Origin: Marinobacter manganoxydans MnI7-9
GTDB lineage: Bacteria > Pseudomonadota > Gammaproteobacteria > Pseudomonadales > Oleiphilaceae
DNA length: 64,000 nucleotides
Direction: 5' to 3'
NCBI RefSeq assembly: GCF_000235625.1
Contig: NZ_AGTR01000009.1
Span: 28,709 to 92,708 of the forward strand
Shown piece by piece: positions 57,604 to 64,000 of this stretch. Both the position numbers and the translations under genes were made by a program. Each line of letters begins with the position of its first letter. The stretch's first letter is position 1. Below the pieces are notes generated by a model. The model did no database searches. It was not told the DNA's origin and saw only the letters and a program-made list of their open reading frames with translations.

Positions 57604-58476
57604 TCAGGCGAATACAACGGTCTTGTTGCCGTTCACCAGGACGCGGTCTTCGATGTGATAACGCAGTCCCCTAGCAAGAACCGCTTTTTCCACATCCTTG
57701 CCCAAACGGACCATGTCTTTGGTGGTGTTATGGTGGGTAACTCGAAGCACGTCCTGCTCGATGATGGGTCCGGCATCAAGGTCCGGTGTCACGTAATGGC
57801 AGGTGGCTCCGATCTGTTTCACACCGCGTTCTGCTGCCTGGTGATAGGGGCGCGCCCCGATAAAGGACGGCAAGAAACTGTGGTGGATGTTGATGATGCG
57901 GCCCGGATACTTTTCGCACAGGGTTTCGGGAATGATCTGCATGTACTTGGCTAGTACGATGGCGTCGGCCTCGACAGACGCAATTTGCTCCTGAACCGCC
58001 TGAAAATGTGGTTTTTTGTCGGCTTTATCGACGGGAACGTGGATAAACGGTATACCGTGCCACTCAACAAAAGAGCGCAGGGTCTCGTGGTTTGAAATGA
58101 CACAGGGGATATCGCAATCCAGCTCCCCGGCACGCCACCGGTAAAGCAGGTCGGAGAGACAGTGCGACTCTTTGGAGACCATGACCACGACCCGTTTTCT
58201 CTGCGCGGAATCCGTGATGTCCCAATTCATAGAAAACCGTTCCGCCAGGTCGTTGAACTTTGCCCGGAATTCCTCCAGGCCGAACGGAAGCGAATCAGCT
58301 ACCACCTCGTAACGCATGAAAAACAGACAGGACTCTGCATCGGCGAACTGGTGAGCCTCAATGATCCAGCCTTTGTGATTGGCAATGAACTGTGAAACCG
58401 CTGCCACAATACCCACGGTATCGGGACAGGATATCGAGAGTTTGTAGCGACGTGTGTTTTCAGGATTAAGTACCAT
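57604..58476 (-). CDS. purU: Formyltetrahydrofolate deformylase PurU
   Basis: A 290-residue enzyme releasing formate from 10-formyl-THF. N-terminal ACT domain (YKLSISCPDTVGIVAAVSQF) and C-terminal formyltransferase-fold domain (HHSFLPSFIGARPYHQAAER, GVKQIGATCHYVTPDLDAGP with catalytic His and Asp). As the first gene of the operon it balances the THF one-carbon pool filled by N-methylglutamate oxidation. The start at 58476 follows the operon's control region. Confidence 0.92.
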   Translation of the reverse strand: MVLNPENTRRYKLSISCPDTVGIVAAVSQFIANHKGWIIEAHQFADAESCLFFMRYEVVADSLPFGLEEFRAKFNDLAERFSMNWDITDSAQRKRVVVMVSKESHCLSDLLYRWRAGELDCDIPCVISNHETLRSFVEWHGIPFIHVPVDKADKKPHFQAVQEQIASVEADAIVLAKYMQIIPETLCEKYPGRIINIHHSFLPSFIGARPYHQAAERGVKQIGATCHYVTPDLDAGPIIEQDVLRVTHHNTTKDMVRLGKDVEKAVLARGLRYHIEDRVLVNGNKTVVFA

Positions 58477-58825
58477 TCCCCTGCCTTTTTCTCTAACAAG
58501 AAATTTAGTTTCCCTTTGGTAAAGCACAAGGCTTGCCAAAATGAACTCGGCAGCAGAATTAAGTTCCCTTTGTTTCGTAAGCTCCTGAAAACCGTACTTT
58601 AATGAATATATATTTACCCACAGGAATATATGATGAAAGAAGGTAGCCGCAACAAAAACCGCCCAAAGTCGCACCAAATTGATGCCAGGCCGCACCAATA
58701 AGGATCAAAACTCTGCAACGGGACGCTGAGAGTAGCCGCTACAGATCGCACACGGCGGGTATTGAGAAAGATGTTTTCCGAACAGGAATAATGCGGTTAG
58801 ACTATGCTGGATCGAGGAGAGCCCT
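58477..58825. promoter_or_regulatory. Divergent control region of the methylamine operon
   Basis: 349 bp between purU and the XRE-cupin gene. Two similar direct repeats, TAGTTTCCCTTTG (58506-58518) and TAAGTTCCCTTTG (58560-58572), are 54 bp apart, about five helical turns, near the purU start. They are candidate binding sites for the adjacent regulator. Between 58600 and 58640 the sequence is AT-rich. No riboswitch was recognised. Confidence 0.5.
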
Positions 58826-59479
58826 ATGCCCACTGATAGCCCTGCATCGCGACACATTGAAGCCCTGGAAGAGGGAAAAATCAGCTTCAGCCGTGAAAAC
58901 CACAATCCTCGCCTGAAACTTGAGCAGTACATCGGTATGCGGGTAAAGCGAAAGCGACAGGAGCAGGGCCTGAAGATCACCGACGTAGCTCGTATTGCAG
59001 AGCTAAGCCAGGGCATGGTCAGCAAGATCGAGAACGCCCAAGTATCGACCAGCCTCGAGACGCTCAGCAGGCTTTGCGACGCAATCAGTCTGCCGATTTC
59101 GCAGTTATTCAGTGATTATGACCGGCCTGACGGTGGCGCCCAGCTAACCAAGGCCGGGCAAGGCATGGAGGTGGTTCGAAGGGGAACTGAGAAGGGACAT
59201 ACCTACCAGCTACTTAACTACCACCGGGGCAGCCAGAAAAGCTACGAACCTTTTCTGATCATCATGGACGATGCAGCTGAGGTCTTTCCTACGTTTTCCC
59301 ATCCGGGCCTTGAATTCATATACATACTGGAAGGTGAAATACTGTATCGGCATGGCAATCACCTCTACGAAATGGGGCCCGGTGATTCGCTATCATTCGA
59401 TAGCGAAGTTCCTCACGGCCCGGAGGAGCTGCTTAAAGTGCCAATCAGACTGCTCTCCATCATTCATTACGACGACTAG
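58826..59479 (+). CDS. XRE-family regulator with cupin domain
   Basis: A 217-residue regulator: helix-turn-helix at residues ~32-90 (YIGMRVKRKRQEQGLKITDV, ARIAELSQGMVSKIENAQVS) and C-terminal cupin (FPTFSHPGLEFIYILEGEIL, YEMGPGDSLSFDSEVPHGPE). Proteins of this design control amino-acid and amine catabolism. GGAGAG is upstream of the ATG. Being divergent from purU-mgd-gmaS-mgs-folD, it is the likely regulator of that operon, with a small amine or amino acid as ligand; inferred. Confidence 0.88.
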   Translation: MPTDSPASRHIEALEEGKISFSRENHNPRLKLEQYIGMRVKRKRQEQGLKITDVARIAELSQGMVSKIENAQVSTSLETLSRLCDAISLPISQLFSDYDRPDGGAQLTKAGQGMEVVRRGTEKGHTYQLLNYHRGSQKSYEPFLIIMDDAAEVFPTFSHPGLEFIYILEGEILYRHGNHLYEMGPGDSLSFDSEVPHGPEELLKVPIRLLSIIHYDD

Positions 59480-59625
59480 CCCCCAGCGCCCGACATGAAA
59501 CCGATAAAGTCGTTGAATGCGCTACAGAAGCCCAGTGCTATATGGGAAGAGATTAGAGTCCATAAAGGAAAAGGTCGGGAACTAGGCGCCAGCCATGTTC
59601 CAGCCGGCTTCCCGAATCTCCACTA

Positions 59626-60700
59626 GTGTCCCGTCTGGGTAGTCCGTTTATTTATTATCAATAACACTCAGCTTTGCTCGCGCCACTGAAGTCATAATCG
59701 ATTCTGCACTCTTGTGCCAGCGGAACGGCTTTGCCAGTTTCTCATTATGAGTTTGGATAAAGCGACGAATCGCCTTCTTCAGTTCGCCAACACTGGTAAA
59801 AATGCCACGGTACAAAGCGCGGCGTTCCAGTTGACCAAACCAGCCCTCCACGGCATTCAGCCAAGAGGCGCTGGTTGGTGTGAAGTGAAGCTTGAACCGG
59901 GGATGTTTTTCCAGCCAGGCTTTCACTTCTGGTGTTTTGTGAGTCGAGCTGTTGTCCAGAATCAGATGAAGGTCCTGCTCTTTCGGTGTTTCTCGATCAA
60001 TTTGTCTCAGGAAATCGAGAAACTCTTTGGCGCGGTGGCGTTGTGTAATGCGCCCAATCACTTCGCCGTTCAGGATATTCAGGGCCGCATATAAGCTGGT
60101 CGTCCCGTGCCTCTTGTAATCGTGGGTACGGCGCTCGATCTGGCCGGGTTTCAGTTGCAGCTTTGGTTGAGTGCGATCCAGTGCCTGGATCTGCGTTTTT
60201 TCATCAACCGACAGCACCAGCGCGTTATCTGGCGGGTTCAGGTACAGGCCAACGACATCGAAAACCTTCTCAGCAAAGTCTGGATCGTTGCTTATTTTGA
60301 AAGTTTTCAGCCGGTGCGGTTTCAGGTCAGCCGCTTTCCAGATCTGATGCACTTGCCAGCGACTGACTCCGGCATATTCGGCCATCAGTCGGACGCTCCA
60401 GTGGGTAGATTCCTTGGGCAGCTTTTTGACCGTGTCATCAAGAATAGCTTTAACCTTTTTCTGGTCCAGCTTTCTGGGTTGTCCAGGTCTTGGTGCATCC
60501 CGAAGACCGCTCAGACCCTGTTCGGTGTAACGATTACGCCACTTGAATACCGTGGCCGTCGTGGTTCCCAGTTGCTCCGCAACGACTTTGGGTGATTCAC
60601 CGGCATTCAGGGCCAAAACGATTCGTGCTCGCAGAACGAGATTCTGGCTCAGCGTGCTTGTTCGCAACCAGCTTTCCAGCTCCAGTTGATCGTTTACCGT
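59626..60700 (-). mobile_element. IS630-family element, one end missing
   Basis: The left end is GTGTCCCGTCTGGGTAGTCC directly after TA (59624-59625). No matching inverted end is found on the right, where sequence joins the ISL3-type remnant within about 100 bp. The left tip is shared with the MITE at 18245. Confidence 0.78.
59648..60667 (-). CDS. IS630-family transposase
   Basis: About 339 residues of an IS630-type DDE transposase: helix-turn-helix (VVAEQLGTTTATVFKWRNRY, TEQGLSGLRDAPRPGQPRKL), first Asp in LVLSVDEKTQIQALDRTQP, second Asp in DLHLILDNSSTHKTPEVKAW and Glu in SWLNAVEGWFGQLERRAL. The frame stays open upstream of the TTG at 60667 (LTVNDQLELESW), so the true start lies a little further up and may be lost at the junction with the ISL3 remnant. 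Confidence 0.85.
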   Translation of the reverse strand: MRTSTLSQNLVLRARIVLALNAGESPKVVAEQLGTTTATVFKWRNRYTEQGLSGLRDAPRPGQPRKLDQKKVKAILDDTVKKLPKESTHWSVRLMAEYAGVSRWQVHQIWKAADLKPHRLKTFKISNDPDFAEKVFDVVGLYLNPPDNALVLSVDEKTQIQALDRTQPKLQLKPGQIERRTHDYKRHGTTSLYAALNILNGEVIGRITQRHRAKEFLDFLRQIDRETPKEQDLHLILDNSSTHKTPEVKAWLEKHPRFKLHFTPTSASWLNAVEGWFGQLERRALYRGIFTSVGELKKAIRRFIQTHNEKLAKPFRWHKSAESIMTSVARAKLSVIDNK

Positions 60701-60781
60701 AAGATTAAAGGGGTATCCGGAATTGAGTGTGGGAACAGATGATTTTCTCTCTCCCTCAATTCCGGTATCAATGTAGAAACC

Positions 60782-61765
60782 TCAGGAAAAATGGCCGCTT
60801 TCCAGCAGGTCGCAAAGCGTAGGGATATGTGGACCGTACTCAACCGTTCTGGGCGCTTTTTCCAGACCAACAGATCTTGCCATAGTCCCTGGCTGAGATT
60901 TGCCTTTTGGCTTTCGCCCTCTCAACTTGGTTGTCGGTTTACGCGCTTGCTTCTCATAGATCAGTCGAGCACGCATGACCTCAAAGCTGTATCCGCGTCC
61001 CATCCGGTTAATGTCCTTTGCCAGCCGATTTACAGACTCAGTATAGGCGTTTGTGATCTGGTGATCATAGAAGTTGAAAACCTCCCCCCACCAGTTCAAT
61101 AACGCAGTGCGGGATGCCTCAAAGGCTGGCTCGATTGCAGGCGGCAGTGATCTCATCCATGCGCGTGCAAACTCCTGAGCTTCATTCTTATTTTTGCATG
61201 AGTATATGCGGTGGAAGTTTTCCTTAGCCTCGTAAGCCATAGCAAGTTCAGGGTGCAGGTCGAACCAGGACTGCATTTTTTCACGCTGCTCAGACGAAAG
61301 GTTGTGCTCCCTCTCCAAAAGGATAAAGCGGTCGTCTTTCAGCTTCAGCCTTTGTCGAGTGTTAAGTCCTTTGCGAATCTGCTTTCGCACGGCCTCCAGT
61401 GCCTCGTTGGCCATGCGGATGACATGCCAGCGATCCACCACAATATCGCGACCTGGTAGCTGCGCGTTCACGACATCCTTGTAGGTGCGCCACATATCCA
61501 TCGTCACGACCTTTACCTTGTGCTTATCAGAGGGTTGGCAGACAAACGTGAAAAATTCCCCAGAAACACGCCCAATCCATTGAATTTCCGAATTTTTGGG
61601 TAGGTTTTTTTTATCCAGCTTCATCCTCAACGCTCGGCCGAGCTTTGGACGCTCCCGACTTCTCCAAAATGTATCCGTTTCATGAAACATGTATCGTTTT
61701 GTAAATTCGTTTGGACAAAAGATCAACCCTAGCCTAGCTTGGATTGTACGGAAATTGACCAGCAC
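60782..61765 (-). pseudogene. ISL3-family transposase, N-terminus missing
   Basis: From about residue 60 the frame is ISL3-like: VKVVTMDMWRTYKDVVNAQL (first Asp), IVVDRWHVIRMANEALEAVR (second), and ITNAYTESVNRLAKDINRMG (Glu). The N-terminal zinc-finger and helix-turn-helix part (about 100-150 residues) is absent; the first ~50 residues here are unlike the family. A CCGGAATTGAG/CTCAATTCCGG inverted pair at about 60719-60767 may be its end. Confidence 0.75.
61669..61695 (+). promoter_or_regulatory. Symmetric operator-like site
   Basis: A perfect palindrome GTTTCATGAAAC (61677-61688) is framed by two direct copies of ATGTATC (61669 and 61689). It lies about 90 bp before the small secreted protein and may be its operator; no regulator is evident nearby. 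Confidence 0.35.
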
Positions 61766-61780
61766 ACAGGGAGTGGATAC

Positions 61781-62086
61781 ATGAAATTTACCGCTATCAG
61801 TTTTACGTTTTTCGCACTGATTTCGTCAGTTGCGCTTGCAGAGAAACCGCGTGCAATACCGGACGGAGCTTCAGCGATTGAAAACCTGTCATTTACGGTA
61901 AGTGCTTCGGACAGAAATCCAGCTTCGGCGACAAGACAAGCCGCATCATTTGGTAAATCTCCGCAACAGCGACCCCCATCTTTTGCGCCGGCATCACTTA
62001 AAGCTCCCAAAGCCAATAAAACCATGGAGAAGCACGGAGCCAAAAAAATTAAGGTTCGCTCAGTGATTGCTGGCCCGAACTCTTAA
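61781..62086 (+). CDS. Small secreted hypothetical protein
   Basis: A 101-residue protein with a signal peptide (MKFTAISFTFFALISSVALA) and a low-complexity mature part rich in Ala, Ser, Pro and Lys (SATRQAASFGKSPQQRPPSF, APASLKAPKANKTMEK). AGGGAG precedes the ATG. It stands 62 bp before an RHS-like gene. Function unknown; perhaps a companion of the RHS protein. Confidence 0.6.
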   Translation: MKFTAISFTFFALISSVALAEKPRAIPDGASAIENLSFTVSASDRNPASATRQAASFGKSPQQRPPSFAPASLKAPKANKTMEKHGAKKIKVRSVIAGPNS

Positions 62087-62148
62087 TTATCACTTGGCAT
62101 CGTGAGTGATGCCTAGCCCCGAACGTCCAAACCACATGGAGGTGACTT

Positions 62149-62901
62149 ATGTCATTCCGCATTCGAGTTGTGGCTTGCCTGATCGCAAGCACCGCGCTTG
62201 CGTCAACCGCCCAGGCCAACATCCGCGATTATTACGAAGAGCCGGGTTTGAACCCGTTCAAGGAAACTATCAACCAGAATTTCGGAGAAGAGATCGATCC
62301 CTTCTCGGGTCAACTGCAACTGAGCTATACGGATCTCGTCGTGCCCGGTAATGGTGGTTTCGATATCCGCATCAACCGGATTTACAACAACCCTCAAGAC
62401 GCCTTTTTGCCATACAGCCCCTATGGCTACGGCTGGAGCATGCATTTTGGCCGCATTGCCGTCTCAGAAAGCAACGCGGATAAGGTTTGTAATCAGAATC
62501 TGTTTGCCGTGGATGTGCTCGACAACCCCTCTCTGGAGCTGGCCGACGGTAGTCGCCAGTTGCTGGTACTGGCGGATCAACACAGCCCTGAGCTAATTAC
62601 CAAGCAGTGGTGGAGTGCGAATTGCAATAGCAGCAACGATGTGATTGTAAAATCGCCGGATGGCACCACCTACACCATGGATTACCGGGCCAACGACTCT
62701 GAGGGCCTGAAGATCTACGCGACCCGCATCGAGGATGCCAACGGCAACTGGATGACCATTGACTACAACACCAATGCGTTCAGCATCACCTACATTGAGT
62801 CGATTTCGACCAGTGACGGGCGCTCGGTCAATTACAGTTATGCGAATACCGGAAGCGACAACATGCACGAGTATATAGCGAATATTATGTACTTCACTTA
62901 G
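62149..62901 (+). CDS. RHS/YD-repeat protein N-terminal fragment
   Basis: A 250-residue protein: signal peptide (RVVACLIASTALASTAQA), then the N-terminal region of secreted RHS/YD-repeat proteins (EEIDPFSGQLQLSYTDLVVP, GNGGFDIRINRIYNN, YGYGWSMHFGRI) and one YD-type unit (YATRIEDANGNWMTIDYNTN, SDGRSVNYSYANTGSDN). RHS proteins are normally over 1000 residues; this one stops after the first units, followed by an AGTG repeat run and a terminator-like hairpin. It is either a truncated gene or an orphan N-terminus. Confidence 0.72.
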   Translation: MSFRIRVVACLIASTALASTAQANIRDYYEEPGLNPFKETINQNFGEEIDPFSGQLQLSYTDLVVPGNGGFDIRINRIYNNPQDAFLPYSPYGYGWSMHFGRIAVSESNADKVCNQNLFAVDVLDNPSLELADGSRQLLVLADQHSPELITKQWWSANCNSSNDVIVKSPDGTTYTMDYRANDSEGLKIYATRIEDANGNWMTIDYNTNAFSITYIESISTSDGRSVNYSYANTGSDNMHEYIANIMYFT

Positions 62902-62913
62902 TGAGTGAGTGAG

Positions 62914-62941
62914 TGCCCCATGAGCAAGGGCTTTTGGGGCA
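62914..62941 (+). terminator. Terminator-like hairpin after RHS fragment
   Basis: Stem TGCCCCA / TGGGGCA with a 14-base loop, followed by TCTTTTGTTTTT. It lies 12 bp after the stop. Preceded by four tandem AGTG units. Confidence 0.6.
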
Positions 62942-62948
62942 TCTTTTG

Positions 62949-62981
62949 TTTTTACACAGTGTGTAATTCGGTGTGTAAAAA
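62949..62981. repeat. 10-bp inverted repeat
   Basis: TTTTTACACA and TGTGTAAAAA separated by 13 bases, just after the terminator-like hairpin. It could be a second terminator or an old insertion-sequence end. Confidence 0.4.
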
Positions 62982-63182
62982 GAGAAGCGCCTGCTCCAAG
63001 GGCTCTGCCCTCTCGCCGCAAGCGACGATTCACCCGAGGTATTTCACGACCAGCGATGTGATCGAGTAAGAGCACAGATAAAGATAGCTTCTTCGGGGAT
63101 GCTTAAAAGTGAGCAGTGGTCGTCCCACCATACTCATACTGTAGCTGGAGGTTGCCACAATAAATTGGCCGCCAGTAGCTCT

Positions 63183-63203
63183 GGTCGCAAAGCGAACCTT
63201 CAG
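63183..63203 (+). repeat. Dispersed 21-bp intergenic motif, copy 4
   Basis: Differs from the copy at 15206 by one base (CCTTCAG in place of CATTCAG). It lies in the 413-bp gene-poor stretch between the RHS fragment and the CzcC-like pseudogene. Confidence 0.7.
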
Positions 63204-63234
63204 GAAGGTTCATGAGTTTTGGTCCAAGTGGTTT

Positions 63235-63300
63235 GGTCGAGTCTTCGGGCATTTTGAAGGGAACTTTCTGGTGCTATCCAAAATGCCCGAAGACTTGACC
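63235..63300. repeat. Long near-perfect inverted repeat
   Basis: Two 22-bp arms, each containing AGTCTTCGGGCATTTTG or its complement, separated by 22 bases with a single mismatch in the stem. It ends 15 bp before the stop of the CzcC-like pseudogene, so it may be its terminator (no T run) or a small mobile repeat. Confidence 0.65.
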
Positions 63301-63314
63301 ATTGAATTACCTCT

Positions 63315-64000
63315 TTAATTTAACGCATTGATAGTACGCACCGGTATCAGGGCTTCGTACCCGGCCGAGGCACCATATAGATCACGGATCACCCCAGCTC
63401 GACGGAGTTTGGCCCCAGTAAGCTGTCTTGCGCTATTTATCGCGTCCTCCAGTCTGCCAGTGCCACTGGCCAGCTCGTTCAGACTGGCTTCCCAGTGCGC
63501 GCGCTGGTTTGGCAAGTGTCGCTCGTTGAGGATGTTCAGTCGACCATGGCCGGCCTCAACGCTTGCCCTCAGTTTAGCTATCGAGGCCCGCCATTCCCGC
63601 TGGGCCTGAGTGGCCAGCCATCGTTTTTGTGATGCTTCGGCAGTCGCCTTTCGAACGGCGCTGTGCTGGCGCTGCCCACTAAATGGGATCCGAACGCCAA
63701 TGCCGACGACCCAACGTTTTCTCTCGTCAGCCCACAGGCTGTTATAGCCGGCATTAGCTGTGAACGTAGGTCGACGATCGACTTCGGCAACATCCAGCCG
63801 CGCGCGCCTCGGCTTCCCTCGCCTCGGCTGCACGAATCAGCGGATGATCTGGTTCCAACTGTCCATCGGCGAACAGAAGCGTTTCAGATGGCGCCATCAG
63901 TTGCAAACTGGCCCCCGTCGGACGACGCCCAAGCAGAGGAATCAGGTCGCTGGCTAGCCCGGCCTTTTCCGCTTGCAGCTCTACTAGTCTGGCATCTAGG
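63315..64000 (-). pseudogene. CzcC-like outer membrane efflux protein, frameshifted and partial
   Basis: The C-terminal part reads RPTFTANAGYNSLW, WVVGIGVRIPFSGQRQHSAV, LASGTGRLEDAINSARQLTG, typical of TolC/CzcC. Upstream, a second frame gives LDARLVELQAEKAGLASDLI, PLLGRRPTGASLQLMAPSET and LEPDHPLIRAAEAREAEARA, which is the preceding part of the same protein. The two frames meet near 63800-63815 in a GCGCGCGCGG run, pointing to a one-base insertion. The gene continues beyond the window. Confidence 0.8.

Noticed and set aside
60803-60814. GGTCGCAAAGCG inside the ISL3 remnant as a fifth copy of the dispersed motif
   Set aside because: Only the first 12 bases match and it encodes the conserved end of the transposase frame; taken as chance.

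Overview
The window reads as the accessory-rich chromosome of a marine, Marinobacter-like gammaproteobacterium. This placement is an inference from protein style, codon use and gene company; no rRNA or tRNA gene is present to fix it. It holds four blocks of real physiology separated by heavily rearranged mobile DNA.

(1) 0.2-8.1 kb, plus strand: a Czc-type divalent metal efflux operon (His-rich CzcI-like protein, CzcC, CzcB, CzcA), then a HupE/UreJ protein whose signal-peptide leader carries two lesions, and DUF6488- and DUF3147-like proteins. (2) 8.1-15.0 kb: a KfrA-like coiled-coil DNA-binding protein behind a palindromic promoter, a RES/Xre toxin-antitoxin pair, and a compact minus-strand run of nine small, mostly unrecognised membrane or secreted proteins. 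(3) 15.2-21.3 kb: a gene-cassette array with attC-like sites and no integrase, invaded by an IS1380 element (4-bp duplication), a 161-bp palindromic MITE, an IS1111-type element sitting in an attC site, and an IS21 end. At 21.8-25.06 kb lies a one-gene Tn3-family transposon.

(4) 25.06-31.4 kb: a signalling cluster of a membrane hybrid histidine kinase, an alpha/beta hydrolase, a receiver-like protein, a receiver followed by an A AAAAAG frameshift heptamer leading into a histidine-kinase-like domain, a LuxR-type regulator and another receiver. A second alpha/beta hydrolase and a UmuC gene without its N-terminus follow.

(5) 34.3-45.5 kb: a catabolic regulon built around a luciferase-like flavin monooxygenase, flavin reductase, aldehyde dehydrogenase, alpha/beta hydrolase, succinate-semialdehyde dehydrogenase and a BCCT betaine transporter, with flavin-supply genes (RibB-type, NUDIX) and a GntR regulator. 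Three near-identical palindromic operators lie at its three promoter regions. The enzyme set matches the published trigonelline (N-methylnicotinate) pathway, which ends in methylamine and succinate.

(6) 45.8-59.5 kb: an ammonium transporter with a candidate sigma-54 promoter and a complete N-methylglutamate pathway for methylamine (gmaS, mgsABC, mgdABCD) with folD and purU for the released C1 unit, ending in a strong terminator and facing a divergent XRE-cupin regulator. Blocks 5 and 6 together could take an N-methylpyridinium betaine to succinate, glutamate/ammonia and one-carbon units. The last 4.4 kb hold IS630 and ISL3 remnants, a small secreted protein, an RHS N-terminal fragment and a frameshifted CzcC-like pseudogene that runs off the end.
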